Translations under genes and position numbers: made by a program
Source: Pomphorhynchus laevis
Taxonomy: Eukaryota > Acanthocephala > Palaeacanthocephala > Echinorhynchida > Pomphorhynchidae
Assembly: GCA_012934845.2 (NCBI GenBank)
Contig: WNNJ02001446.1
Location: 62,001-126,000, forward strand
Direction of reading: 5' to 3'
Length of the DNA: 64,000 bases
Part shown: positions 35,701 to 48,585 of the stretch, piece after piece
Layout: every line of letters begins with the position of its first letter
Numbering within the stretch: position 1 is the stretch's first letter
The notes under the pieces: model-generated
What the model saw: only the letters and a program-made list of their open reading frames with translations
Told to the model about the DNA's origin: nothing
Database searches by the model: none

Positions 35701-36575
35701 GCTGTTTTCTTTGACTTTTCTGCTGCATTTGGCCGTATCTCCATTTCTTTAGTTATCTCCTCTCTCAGGTCCCTCGGGTTGCCTGAGAGAATTGTTAACA
35801 TATTGAAGATATTGATGTACATCAAGCGATACCTCTATGAAGACGACCCTGATGCGCTTCAGTCCTACCCTATTACGGGTGTGCATCAAGGTTCCCCACT
35901 TTTTCCAATTATGTTTCTTGCTGCATCCATTGTACTCTATTAAAAAGTTAAACGCGATCAACATCTTGTTGTATACGCTGATGATATCATATCCATATTC
36001 TCTGGACGCAGGTGTAAATACGTAGTCTCTGACATCAGCAGTTTCTTTTTAAGATAAAAAGATCAGCTATCTATATTCAATCTTATTTTGAATTCGACTA
36101 AATCGCAGGTGGTCGTTTTTCATGGCGCCCCCGTCACCAAGAAAAAATTGAAGAGACTAGCACTCTCAGCTCTATCTTCCATATTTACTAATCAACCACT
36201 CTCTACCTTTACAAGTCGATTAACATACCTGGGGTTCACCATTACGGTGAACTTGTCAGCGAACGCTGACCTGGATTTACTCAAACGTATTCTGAAGAGA
36301 GATAGGTGACCCTGAAACGGGCTTAGCATCTGTCATTGAATGGGGAAAATCCAAGTGCGCATGTACTTGGGCTATCTCGGAGTTTGTCTTCTTTTCCAGA
36401 GGAGGCCCCCAGAGCAAAGACTAAGGTTTCTCAAACTCCTAATCTCGCGATTATTGAGCATAGTTTGCCTCGATTGGATTCTTCGGGGAGTGAAAGATCT
36501 TTGGTAGTTTATTTAGAGAGCGGCGTGTTGGATGGCTAGAGGGCTCAGATCCCGCTTGACCTGAGACCTAGAATA
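32780..36575 (+). mobile_element. Jockey-like LINE copy J3, interrupted ORF1 and most of ORF2
   Basis: ORF1 begins near 32790 and reaches the zinc-knuckle block near 33130-33250. It is broken by about 370 bp of foreign AT-rich sequence, which ends at a palindrome (33621-33657), and resumes near 33660. ORF2 follows: endonuclease 'LLGDFNDRTGRW' near 34540 and RT 'FDFSAAFGRIS' near 35720. The catalytic box is in 'VYADDI' near 35980. The 3' end at about 36575 matches the end of J1 and is followed by AATAAAATG. It has many breaks and is dead. J4 begins about 115 bp later in the same direction. Confidence 0.82.
33621..33657. repeat. Perfect 17 bp-arm palindrome inside J3
   Basis: CCCTGCCTGGGAAAATT, a 3-base centre ATG, and the exact reverse complement form a 37 bp hairpin. 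It marks the right edge of the foreign sequence in J3 ORF1. It could be a transposon end or a snap-back repair scar. Confidence 0.8.
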
Positions 36576-36689
36576 AAATGAAGATTAAAATAAAGAATGA
36601 TTTTTTTCCTTTTTATTTTCTCCTTCATGTTTCTATTTTAAACGTTTTTTATTTATTATAAGTTTTGTTTAAGAAAATCCTTATTACCT

Positions 36690-39600
36690 ATTATTATAAT
36701 GTGTACGTGCGAACAAGTATCGGAGCATCAAAGCTCTAGCAATTTTCAAGATAAATCGATAATTTCAAGCAAGCAGATTAGTAGAGTTTTGTCTTTTGAC
36801 TATATAACGGAGGGGGAGCTTCCCCCAGTCCCCAAAATGGATAATATGACTATCATAAAGTTGCTCGCTCCTATAGAAAGAAGCAAGTTATTTAATATTT
36901 TTCTACGGATTTTGCTTTGCAAATTAACAGAATCTTATTCAACTCTGTAAAGTATTTCGAAACTGAGATTAAAGCCTCTTTTTACACTGATGACCTCGCC
37001 AAAGCATATATAACTTTCTTCAATAAGAATTACCTCAATCAAGGTGTTGTTATCTTCAAGCTGATACAGGCGTCGATTAAAATTAATAACATCAAACATA
37101 CCTGTCTAGTGAGAACATCACCTTATTGGAAAATGACTTCAAAATAGCCGATATTAGATTCATTAGCGGTAAAGAGTGATTTCCGATTCCCGTCGCCTTC
37201 GGCCAAGCCTCCATCAATGATTCGTTTCGTCTTTCAAACTTAAAGTGTAATCCCTTTATAGGACATAACTAAATCTTTACAATAATTGAATCTGACTCGC
37301 TGACCTACCCCACTGCAACACCTGTCATCAGTGGGGGCACTGGGCAATTGGCTATAACAGTCTACAAACATGTGGGGTTTGCGGCTCTTCGGACAAGCAT
37401 GGGAAATGCCAGCTGAAACTGCTGTGCTTTAACTGTAATAAGGACCACCCAGCGTGGTCGGGCGAATGCAAAAAGATCAAGGATTATAAGCAGAGGCACA
37501 AGAAAAAACCAGGAATCATAAAAGCTTCAATAAAGCATGTGAGCCGTCAACTATGTATACTAGTCTGAATAACAAAACGAACGATTTGGATATGGCTAAA
37601 TATGTGGATGAAAAAATTAAAGTTGCGATGACCCATATTGAAAACCTGATCAATGAGTCGATAGGCAATATGTCCCATACCATGAACTATCCTCCTCTGG
37701 GAAAGTCTAACAATTAAAGAAAACCTTCTAACAAGAGAACAGGACCAGTTCAGATGGTTGCTGCAATGAAGCTCGCAAAAAGAGATCTTCTTTGGCTGTG
37801 ACCGATTCTGGCAGAATAAAGGGAAATGAAGAAATGCCTGATGAACAATTGTCTCAGCCTAATCAGGGCGGGGGCAAGAAAGGCAACCCTCTCACTCCAG
37901 GTTCTGACTAGGAGGAGGCATCTCACTCCAGCTAACTTAACACAATGCAAAGTAATCGAGAATTTTTTTCACCGAATATCTTTCAGTAGAATTCGGGAGG
38001 TGCTTCTGCCCTTAGCATTTTATCTGGAAGAGATGCAGATGTTATAGTCCTTCAGGAGACGCGGTCTATCCGTCTCCCCAGGACATTACTCGATTTATTC
38101 CAAAGCACATATACACCCACTTTACTCCGTACATAATCCCATCTCACTCATCTTCATCTCGAGGTCTTCTAACCCTAGTTAAATGCTCCTTAATATCTTC
38201 CCTCCTGTTAAACTACTCTTGTTCAGCCCTATCTTGTTTAGCTATATCACTCTGATAGAACGGTAAACGCATCAGCATAGTTAATATCTATATACTGCCG
38301 GTAGAAAATTATAAGAACCGTGATCTCCTCGATCGTATATTAGGTAGTGGTTATGAAATACTACTCGGTGACTTCAATGTCAAAACTGGTCATTGGATTA
38401 ATGCAGCACTCGGCAGAGCAAGAAACGACTATCTTATTCACAAACCATCAGCCCCTATCTTTCATTGCTCAACAACAAATTCACTCCTCGACATTTTACT
38501 GTTACATAATATGTGGTTGTTAAAACCTATCTGCACAGAACTGTCGTGCCAAAATCTGACCACCTCTTATGACCTAATTCGTTGGCGGATAGAGGAAGAT
38601 ACTTTGCTTAGGAGAAGGTTCCACTTTGATCCCATCAGAGTGACCTTCTTTTAGGCAGCTATTCTACTCTTTCCACAAATTGGTAATGAGAGTTTGACCG
38701 AATTTAATTCCTACCTCTCATTGCAAGCTATCGCGTTAGCATTGACTACCTATAAAGGTCGTTTATGCAATCCCACTCCAACAAAACTCAAGATACTAGC
38801 CAAAATGTTACACATTCCCAATCTCTCTGTTTCCTCCAGCCAGGTCTTCTCGAATAAATACTGGAGCACTAGATATAGTTTCCAGCTGAGCAGGGATAGG
38901 GTGAGCATTGCTCGTCTTAATCTTTCTTAGTATTCCTTCTGGAAGATATTCAACAAGAAGAAGTTTGTCTGCTGGAAGGATAAAGCCTTGATTTGGATTG
39001 GTAGCATATGCTTTGACAAAGTTTTAAAAGAGTCACTATCCTTACATAATTATGGAGCCACTCAATCTCCCCAACCAATCCCGCCTTGGTGTGACTTCAG
39101 GAGTAGGGACTTATCTGTTACAGATATCCTTAACTCCCGTGGACCGCTCCCAGGCACCTCCAAATCCCGAACGGCACTCTCTACAAATTTAATTACACCA
39201 GGTTTTTAAAGGTAGTAAAGGTCTGTCAGCTTTTGATAACAGTCATCAGCTTGCAGTGGCTGTCTTTGTTGAGTTTTCTGCTGCATTTGACCGCATTTCC
39301 ATTCCTTTTGTTATCTTTTATCTCAGGTCCCTTGGGTTGTCTGCGAGAATTGTTAACAGGGTGGAAATATTGCTGTACATAACGATTCTTCTATGAAGAC
39401 GACCCTGATGCATGTTAATTATACCCTATTACGTTTGTGCCTTAAGAATCCCCACTTTCCTAATCTTATATCTTAAAGTTTCCAATGAACTATACAAGAA
39501 ATTTAAACGCGATTAACATTTGGATGTATACGCTGATGATACAATCGCCTTGTTCTCTAGACGCAGGTGCAAAGATGTATTGTCAGACATAGGTCGTTTA

Positions 39601-39830
39601 TTTTTAAATTAAAATACTACTTACACATTTACAATGATATTCTCGATTCATCCAAATCGCAGGTGGACGTTTTTCGTGGCTCCCCTACGACAAAGATAAA
39701 ATTAAAGAGACTAGCACTCTCAGCTCTATCTTCCATATTTATAAATCAACCACTCCGTACCCTCACAAGTCTAGTAAAATACATGTTGTCCACCATTACG
39801 ATAAACTGGTTAACTCTGTTTTAAAGCATT
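36690..39830 (+). mobile_element. Jockey-like LINE copy J4, ORF1 and ORF2 remnants
   Basis: ORF1 opens at 36699 ('MCTCEQVSEHQSSS') and carries the CCHC zinc-knuckle block near 37300-37480 ('CQLKLLCFNCNKDH' and neighbours). ORF2 starts near 37990. The endonuclease box 'LLGDFNVKTGHW' is near 38370 and the RT words 'FSAAFDRISIPF' are near 39280. The copy stops at about 39830, before the 3' end found in J1 and J3. It has several breaks and an internal deletion around 39190-39240, where the endonuclease-RT linker is shortened. It lies in the same direction as J3, giving a tandem pair. Confidence 0.8.
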
Positions 39831-40150
39831 TTCGCTAAAAGAAGTCATTGAGTTAATAGGAACAATCAACCGTCCATCTGTTAAATTTGAATGTTTAGCT
39901 CAAAAATTATTATTTTAATTTTTGTAAGATCTGAATAACTCTGTACAGAAGCTTTTTAGGTAAAAAACTGTAAATAAGAAATAACCTTCCTTATTTAACA
40001 TATATAATTTTCCTAGTCATTTGGCACCATTCTAAATTCAGTTCTAATGTTCAAATAAATAAGTGTCAATAGTTGCTAAAAATTGTAAAATGTAATTGTA
40101 ATATGTGACTGATCGTTTTAAAATGTCATTCTTCATGTTTTTTAAAAAGC
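39831..40150. other. AT-rich flank between J4 and the satellite
   Basis: I see no gene or repeat here. Confidence 0.5.
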
Positions 40151-40885
40151 GTTTATCTGACGCAAAACAATCACAAAGAGCCCTTAACTGACTTGATTTC
40201 TAAATTCTATAGACTTTGCTATTGACGATGGATAATTACCTAAAAGATAATGGATATATTGATGTTGAAACGAAAGTATCACTTTTCTGAAGATCACTTT
40301 TCTGAAGCAAAACAATTACAAAGAGCCCTTAATTGACTTGATTTTTAAATTCTATAGGCTTTGCTATTGACGATGGATAATCACCTAAAAGATAATCGAT
40401 ATATTGATGTTGAAACGAAAGTATCACTTTTCTGAAGATCACTTTTTTGAAGCAAAACAATCACAAAGATCCCTTAACTGACTTGATTTCTAAATTCTAT
40501 AGGCTTTGCTATTGACGATGGATAATCACCTAAAAGATAATCGATATATTGATGTTAAAACGAAAGTATCACTTTTCTGAAGATCACTTTTCTGAAGATC
40601 ACTTTTCTGAAGCAAAACAATCACAAAGAGCCCTTAACTGACTTGATTTCTAAATTCTATAGACTTTGCTATTGACGATGGATAATTACCTAAAAGATAA
40701 TCGATATATTGATGTTGAAACGAAAGTATCACTTTTCTGAAGATTACTTTTCTGAAGCAAAACAATCACAAAGAGCCCTTAACTGACTTGATTTCTAAAT
40801 TCTATCGGCTTTGCTATTGACGATTGTTAATCACCTAAAATATATTCGATATATTGATGTTGAAACGAGAATATCACAGTCTCAG
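40151..40885. repeat. Satellite array, five units of about 145 bp
   Basis: The word 'CTTAACTGACTTGATTTC', or a one-base variant, recurs at about 40183, 40328, 40473, 40633 and 40778. Spacing is therefore 145, 145, 160 and 145 bp. The longer step is explained by one extra copy of a sub-repeat, TTTTCTGAAGATCAC. Units are almost identical and contain 'GTTGAAACGAAAGTATCAC'. The array ends about 180 bp from the CDK10 stop codon. Confidence 0.9.
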
Positions 40886-41068
40886 AAAATTGACATATTT
40901 AAAAGCAATAGTGAATTTGTAACGTAATGACTAATGATTTTTAATTGCCAAATTATTAGTTTTTTATTTAAATTTTGTGTTTTGTTGATTTAGATGAGCA
41001 TTGATATTCAAATTATTAGAGATTTTATTCTTTATATTTTCACAAGTAAATGCATTCAAAAGTGTTCA

Positions 41069-44000
41069 TCACTTTGTGTCAATATTTCGATACTCCATAA
41101 ATGAAGGCATCATGTCCTTAGGACAGGGTAAAGGATTACGTAAGAAATACGAGCTTTTTAGAGAATCCGACGCGGTACCCCTAATGCAACACAATTATAC
41201 CGATAAAATATACAAAAAACTATATACCTTTTTACGGGATCGTAAATCAGCAATAAATTCATTAGAGAAATACCGCATTCGCTTAGCTGTGGGAAAGTGT
41301 GTTTGAGGTTGTTATACGGCTGTTGTCGGAGGTTAAACTTTGTAAGCAAAGGTAACTTATCCATATTCTATGTTACATAAATAAAAACCTTTCACCTCAA
41401 AAGCATTCATTAGCTCACAGGCCATAATTGTGGATTAGGGGTTCCGAGAAGTTCAACAATCAGATCTATTTGATGAATCTCACAACGTCCAGGCAGTAAT
41501 GGCTTGTGTAATAATAACTCACCAAAAATGCATCCTGCAGCCCACATATCAACAGCAGTGGTGTATGATCGACAACCTTTTTTAACATTTAAACATTAAT
41601 TTAGGAACTTAAAAACAATAGACATTTTAAATACTATGCATTATAAATACTTATACGAGATTACTTACTACAAAAGCTCAAAAAATTAGGATGAGCTTTA
41701 AAAAATTTAAAATTTAATGTTTTATTATTAAGTTCTATTGCCTACGTAAAATTATTTATAAAAATAACAATAATACTATTATTTTTGATAAATAAAAAAT
41801 AATAAATATAATATAAATTATTAATATAATATTAATAATATACACAAATTAATAAAATATACACAAATCATTCGCGAATGATCTCAAAAATATTTCAGTC
41901 ATCAATTCAGTCACGTTCCATTGCCGAGTAAACGCTATTATCGTCATACACCATCTTGTTTTTTTAAGAACTGGGACTCCTCATGCATGCTGATGCAACA
42001 AGTGCTATGGCAAAGCCAATTCGCCTCTTCAAATGGCTGAGATTGTCTGAATAAGGCTGCCGATTATGCTGAGCCTGTTTGACCGCGACAATCCGGAGGA
42101 GTTGCATGGCTGCTTTGCCGATTCCACCAGAAGTAGAGAAAATAGCTGGGACAAAAATTCCATGTTCAATTAGAGTTACTCATTCTTCGTATTTTGAACG
42201 CTTGCGAGTTGTATTGTAACTAAAGGAAGATAGCGGGGCTCTATTGATGTTCGATTGAGCAAAAGGTGAAAATATGTTTATGTCCAGGAACGTACGCTCG
42301 AATCGTTTATTTTTTAAACCAGAACACATAACGTCTAAACGTGCATTGCATTCTCTCGCTGTGAATTCATTGTCAAATCTCATTGGGTCAGGAACAACAT
42401 TCAATACTAGTTCAGTTGATACACCGTAACATATTACATTGAGTTCGTGTGCTAGGATATCTTGAACACCATCATGCCGAGTCATGGTCATACTTCCCTT
42501 TTTACAAGATAAGGCACGCACAGTCAAAAAAACAGTCCCACATTGAGTGCCAGCATGCACATTGAGTATACAGTCCCAGCATGCACATTGAGTATAGATG
42601 AAGTTTAAGAACACCAGCCATATCGAGCACTCAAGGCATCAATAAATTTATTTCGACTTAGATGAAACTTTTCACTGGCAAGTGGTAAAGCACTCAGCCA
42701 CGTGGACGCACCTGGCATTGAAGCATGTAGGATTGCATTGTGTGTGATGATATCTAGCTCCGTGAGTTTGTCTTCCAATCTATTACGGTAAAAGCATTCT
42801 ATATGCTTCAAAATATTATGTAGCGTTGCCTAGTTCAGTTGATACACCGAACATTCAAATTCCAATGACATTCTGAGCATGGGTCCAGGATCCCAAGACC
42901 ACCCATTCGGATTGGTGTTGTTACAATTATTTTCCCAACTTCATTGATATTTAAACCTGACAGTTCAGGTAATAAATTAGCGAATATATTTTCTTTAAGT
43001 GTATTATGTTGAGATGCACTTTACAAGACCGTCCTGAAAATATGAATCCATTTAAATTGTAAAGATTTAGTCAGATTTGCATAAAACACATGCGAATTAA
43101 TGCGTGCCACCCCGATCAAACGCTCTACATACGAAGACGAAGTTGAACACTTACTCTCGATCGCATTCTTAACGTATTGATCAGCACCAATCGGCCACAC
43201 CCAAAATATTGATTCTGTTTGCTGTGTGATTGACATTATGCATTCCCGATCACTAGTGATATTCCTATGTGAGAGTATTTGCGTTTTGGTAACATTTACA
43301 TTATAACCATAAGACAGTCCCTTGTGTAATAGTATGTCATAAACTGTGATCAAATTTTCGTACGCTTAACAAAATTTGAGTCGTTAGAGTATTATCGCTG
43401 CAGTACGTTCGGAAACGCTTTACTAATATCGGCAATAAAATGCGTCAAAGCCATTGAAAATGTAGTGAATCCCTCGTTGGAGAACCAACGATCACCTCCA
43501 AGTCATAATTGAGCTGGTCGCATATACGCTTTCCTTAGTGCCGTTGTCATAGAGGGACATACATATATATGCAAAGCAACTTATCTATTGATCGAATTAA
43601 ACGCATTTGACGCGTCTATCGATATTACACAATTATCATTATTTTCATTATATGTTTCTTATGAAACGTATTGCGTATTCGATTCCGGCTCTTTGTGATA
43701 AAGCTAGCTGCATTATGCCAGCAGCACTATGTAAGTTAGGTCCCGTGATATCCAGAAGTGCTTTACAAATAATCCGACGAGATACCTCACATACGCCTAT
43801 AAGGCGGATACCGCCATGCTTTTTCTGTATCGCAATAAGGCGGTACACTGTTAGCGCCTCTAAAGATCCAACCTGCGGATTCTCGGTTGGAATTTGAATA
43901 CCAAGATCAGCCAGCGCTCGACCTAGTTTGCGCGATTGAATTCAAAATATGCTGAGCATTTTACGCCATAACAATGAATCAACACCATATCGACAGTAGC

Positions 44001-45936
44001 ACTGTAAAGAATTTTTTTGAAGTATTGATTACCTGATATTCATTTTTCGTTTAATGATAAAAATCGAATCGAATACAACTTCAAATTTAGGCATAATGGT
44101 TTATGAATCAGTGCTTCCGAGTTAGCTATCGAATTACCTATCATTAGGGTGCATTTCCATCGATATTTGTGTCACTTGCTTGCCTTCCACAATTCAATAA
44201 CGTGACAATGTCCCTTCAGGAGACTGACCGCATAAAATCGGAGATGGTGCTGAAAGCTTGCCAGACTTAATTAATCTGATAAAGTCTCGATTCCAATTAG
44301 CCTTTTTTATTTTATCTTTATTTAAAGTTTTGCTGCAATTAGAGAGCCTCGTCATATAGCTCTACGTAGCATTTTTCCGGTCACATTGTTAGGCGACGTT
44401 CAAGTGCTATTTGAATAAATGAGATTCTCGTGTCGACGCGCTGTAGAATCAACTGGGAAAACACAGACGCTATCTTGAGGGAGTCAATTGATTCTTGTCG
44501 CGAATGGGCATAGTAAGCGAATAGGCCAGCGTTTTTTAAACACACATTATTAATTATTAACTCATTAAAAGTTTACAACTGAGGTTCCTTTACACATTTT
44601 TAAGTCAACTTTCTTCGACACATCATTGTCCAAGCACGAGATGTGCTCTCCTACTTGCCCGATAAGAAGTTGCGGCAAGCCTTGCTAAGCCTACACATAG
44701 TTTGACTCGCATGCCGCTTATCCCTTCGTGCTACTATAAAGACCTTCTAGCTAATATCCAATATTATTACTAAATTAAATTACTATAATTATTAAATTAT
44801 AATATTATTAAATTATTAATAAAAATATTAATAATAAATGTAATTACATAATAAATACCAAATATTAATTAAATTATATAATAATTATTTATATAATAAA
44901 TATCATTTATAATTATTTATATTATTTATATATAATAAATAATATTATTATATAATAAATAATAAATATTAATTAAATTATTATTATTAATTTGAATCAT
45001 CTGCTTGCATGCGTGCGGCACCGTCGACCCGTGGAAGGGCGACTTTTTCAACTTAAGAAAAAACTGACTAACACTATCAGTTTTTCATGTAAAATTTACT
45101 ATACATTACGGCCTTTTGAGGGGAACGATTTTTTGTACATTCTTCAATAAATTAATAATTAAAAAAATAAATAATAAAATATTATTAAATTATAATTATT
45201 AATATAATTATTAAATCCAATATTATTTCTATAATAATATAATAATTATCACGGATGTGATAAATAATCAAATCAATTTCTTTAGACATATCTAACAAGC
45301 TAACGGTACAATGACGTCATTTATACAATTTTCAATTTACAAATTTACCTAACAATAACTCCGGAGCCCTATACCACAATGTAACAACTTCAGGTGTCAT
45401 CTCCTTAGTTAAATCACTGAATCGTCTTGTAAGTCCAAAATCACCTAGCTTAACCAAACCGTCATAGGTCATTAGTAGATTAGACATCTTTACATCTCTG
45501 TGAATTATGTATCTTTTGTGAAGATAATCTAACGCCTTAAGTAGCTGTATAATTATACATTTTACCTTAACGGATGAAAAACGGGTGTAGTCCAATTACT
45601 TTTGTACTCAATAGATATACCTGAGCTTCAGTAAACTGTTTAGGCATGTTATCGACTAAACTAGCCATGTCTTGTTCACAATATTCCATTAACAAGTACA
45701 TAGTAGTTAGACGTCTACCAACAATTACCTCTTTTAATTCGACGATGTTTTCATGCTTTAAATCAAGCAATATATTTACTTCTCTGAAAGCAACCACCGA
45801 AATTCCCTCTTTTTCTCCATCCATCCTTACTTTCTTAAGAGCCACAATTTCACCGGTTTTCTTATTGCGTGCTCGATACACAATCCCATAGGTTCCTTCT
45901 CCTATCCGATTAAGTTTATCAAAGTCAGTAATGAGA
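41069..45936 (-). CDS. CDK10: Cyclin-dependent kinase 10, five exons (5' end not found)
   Basis: CDK10 is a Ser/Thr kinase activated by cyclin M. Exons: complement(41069..41180, 41228..41367, 41419..41576, 45349..45565, 45621..45936), all with AG/GT borders and matching phases. The first shown exon has the ATP loop '[15 protein letters not shown]', the lysine in 'IVALKKVRM', and '[15 protein letters not shown]', typical of CDK10. The second has the catalytic '[12 protein letters not shown]', 'DFGLTRR' and '[10 protein letters not shown]'. The third has '[13 protein letters not shown]', the fourth '[18 protein letters not shown]', and the last '[12 protein letters not shown]', ending in TGA at 41069 as in human CDK10. 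The helix called PISSLRE in vertebrates reads ISVVAFRE here. Four introns measure 47, 51, 55 and 3772 bp; the large one holds element E3. The exon with the start codon lies beyond 45936 and I could not find it. Confidence 0.95.
42180..44530 (-). mobile_element. RT/nuclease retroelement copy E3, inside a CDK10 intron
   Basis: E3 has the same orientation as CDK10. From right to left it has RT words '[19 protein letters not shown]' near 43820, then '[16 protein letters not shown]' near 43320 and '[17 protein letters not shown]' near 43050. Then come '[18 protein letters not shown]' near 42700, the His/Cys-like block '[16 protein letters not shown]' near 42500, and the nuclease-like '[12 protein letters not shown]' with '[13 protein letters not shown]' near 42320-42260. 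This order is that of an RT family common in cnidarians and other invertebrates, with a C-terminal region that looks like a PD-(D/E)XK nuclease (inference). It is a relative of E1 and E2 but a different subfamily. Several breaks show that it is dead. Confidence 0.75.
44531..45348. other. AT-rich part of the large CDK10 intron
   Basis: It is mostly AATATTATT-type sequence. No coding or structured feature is seen. Confidence 0.6.
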
Positions 45937-46789
45937 CTAAACAATTTAAATCAATTTATACTAAAAGACGATAATACAAGGGTTAAATTTTAAAATTATT
46001 TGTTATCCACAGAAATATAAAATTGAAATTTATATACATAATGTATAACTTAAATCTGAATTATAAAGGATATAAAATCTTTAGTTTTTATTTCCTCTAC
46101 GAGTAACATTAAATAACATAAAATAATAGTAGAATTTATTACGAATATAAATTCAGTTAAATGTATCAATTTACTTATTTATTTTTTCAAATACTTATCG
46201 AGCAATAAGATTAAAAATATCAATTTCGTCTACTGTTCTCAAGGTAAACTAAATAAAAACTAAATTTAGTAAACTGAATAAATTAAATTCTTAAAAATTA
46301 AAAATTAAAAATTTCGAAATTCTGAATAAAATTCACAAAATTATCTTTTAGCTAGATATAACAATTAATTTAATTAATTTAATTGTTATAATTGAGTTTG
46401 AATATTTTAAAATATAGCTAAAATAAAATTAAAAAAGTAAAAATAAATTTACTTAACTTTATTTATTCATAATATTAAAATAATATTATATTTAATAATA
46501 TAATATTTAAATTACGCATTCTATTATGTTCTGAATGTCATTTTGAGCTAACACTGTCAAAGCGACAAAACAGCAATCTCTGTTCATTATTTATTTTGAC
46601 TTAATTAACATGATTTTGGTCAGGTTTAATTTAATTTTAAAAGCAAAGTCTGTATTCTCGATATACTAATTTAAACCAATAAGAACAAATCTTTATTTAA
46701 ACAACATTTTAATTCAGTTAAATCAACAATATATCGCATTTATAATATCAAATCCATGAATGTTAATGTATTTAGAATATATGATATTA
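45937..46789. other. Region upstream of the known CDK10 exons
   Basis: The missing CDK10 first exon should lie here or further right. A mixed patch at 46500-46620 could be exon or promoter, but I see no N-terminal CDK10 residues in it. The rest is AT-rich. Confidence 0.4.
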
Positions 46790-47000
46790 GATTAGCTAAC
46801 TGAGTCTACGTATTTTATATTATTTAAATTAAAAATTAATGACAAGTAATTCCTCTTTCATCTAAAAGTCAATTTTTATGATTTGACTAATAAATAACAG
46901 ACGATGGATAAGAATAAGGATTAGATATCATCAAGAGGAATTGCTATGTTATCTTGTTTCGGTACTTATTTGTCGATCCAGCATAGCAGGATGCCATCAT
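46790..47000 (-). mobile_element. Loose 3' tail of the Penelope-like element
   Basis: The plus-strand words 'GCTAACTGAGTCTACGTATT', 'GACTAATAAATAACAGACG', 'AGAATAAGGATTAGA' and 'GAGGAATTGCTATGTTATC' are the reverse complement of the P4 tail, in reversed order. No coding part is attached. Confidence 0.7.
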
Positions 47001-47865
47001 GTATTGTTATCACACATTAAAATACGTTGTTTAAGTAATACGTATTTTAAGTAATACGTTTTTTTGATTCATTGTATTTCTTAATTCATTGTATTTAATT
47101 ACTTAATCACTAATTTTCAATTCTAGATGAATTCAGTTGAGAGTATTTAAACGCTATCGAAAACTTATATAAAAACATCTAGTAATCAGCAAAATAGCTA
47201 GTAATTGGCGGACAACCTTTAACAATAAGAAATAGGAATAATAATTAAAAATATAATAATTCCATAATTAATATAATTAACAATTTAATCGAGATTAATA
47301 ATAACCACTCGTTAATAATCACGCATTAAAATAAAATAAAAAATATTTAAAAAAAATAATCTAAGAATAATAATTATAATATAATATTCTAATAAGATAA
47401 AAATAATCTGTTAAATTATTAAAAATAATCCGTTAGTTGCTAGATAGACATTTGTCAATGCAAATGTCTATCCAGCAAAAATGATAATGTTTCAAAGAAT
47501 ATCTATATTTCTAAAATCGAATGTGTTTTGATTACCATATCGTTTTTGATATTGGTACCTTAATGAAACACATGTCTCAAATTAGTATAATCGTTTTACA
47601 TTATTATAATCGTTATCATTATTATCGTATTACATTTGGAACAATCAGAATCGAATAGGAACCGGGACTTAAATTTTATAAACGGATATTAAACTAGAAA
47701 ATATATTTTACAGACAAAAACTTAGTAGTTAACGAATGTCATTGCTTTGATATTTTCTTATATTTTTGCAGATTCTTAAAAATAAGGTAATATAATAAAA
47801 TATTAAATTATTTTGGAATTAAACTTTAGTATAAGTATATTATAATGTAAAGTTTAATAATTTAA
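47001..47865. other. AT-rich intergenic stretch
   Basis: It contains one short perfect hairpin, GATAGACATTTG/CAAATGTCTATC, at about 47443-47472. Nothing else is seen. Confidence 0.45.
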
Positions 47866-48585
47866 TGTAAAGATGTTATACCGTTCTATGCTTCAATCCT
47901 AAACACGTGTCTGCAAACTAGTGTACGATAATCGTCACGAACCAGTTGCTACACGATATAAACACCACCAACATTCTGCGCCAACATTAGTATTCAGTGG
48001 ATCATCAGGGCGCAGGCACTGAGCACTAACGTTTCAACATGATGTAATAGATGTTATATAGAATTCAGATAATCGTTGAAAATTGAACTTAACTTTCCGG
48101 CGAATTTATATACTTCTTACCACTTCAACACTTTTCGAAATAGACTTCCAGAGCAGGTCATTAATCTGTGAAATGTAAGGATGTTATACTACTCTATACT
48201 TCAATCTTAAACATGTTTGCAAACTGGTGTACGAATATCGTCACGAACAAGTTGCTTCACGATATAAACACCACATCATCTTGCGCAGATGATTCACTCA
48301 GTGAATGATTATGATTCAATCAGTGGATCATAATGGCGCAGGCACTGAGCACTAACGTTTCAACATGCTGTAAAATGTAGATGGTCTATATAGAATCCAG
48401 CTAGTCGTTGAAAATTGTACTTAACTTTTCCGCGAATTTGTAGACTCTTTACCAGTCTAACACTTTTAGAAATAGATTTTCAGAGTAGGTCATTAATCTG
48501 TGAAACGTAATGATGTTACCCTGCTCTATGCATTAATCCTAAACATTTGTCTGCAAACTAGCTTACGAATATCGTCATGAACCCC
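47866..48585. repeat. Tandem repeat of about 305-335 bp, two full units plus a third start
   Basis: Unit starts at about 47868 ('ATGTAAAGATGTTATAC'), 48172 ('ATGTAAGGATGTTATAC') and 48505 ('ACGTAATGATGTTACCC'). Each is followed by 'CTCTATGCTTCAATCC' or a close variant, a 'TGCAAACTAGTGTACGA' block, and 'GGCGCAGGCACTGAGCACT'. The second unit is longer because of an extra imperfect palindrome around 'CACTCAGTGAATGATTATGA'. No protein is encoded. Confidence 0.8.

Noticed and set aside
40540-40590. GATGTTGAAACG in the satellite as a hammerhead core
   Set aside because: There is no room for stem II between the boxes, and the other candidate box lies in the wrong order.
41001-41306. Open frame of 101 codons on the plus strand that looks protein-like
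   Set aside because: It is the antisense of the last two CDK10 exons, whose minus-strand reading matches CDK10 through to its C-terminus with correct splice phases.
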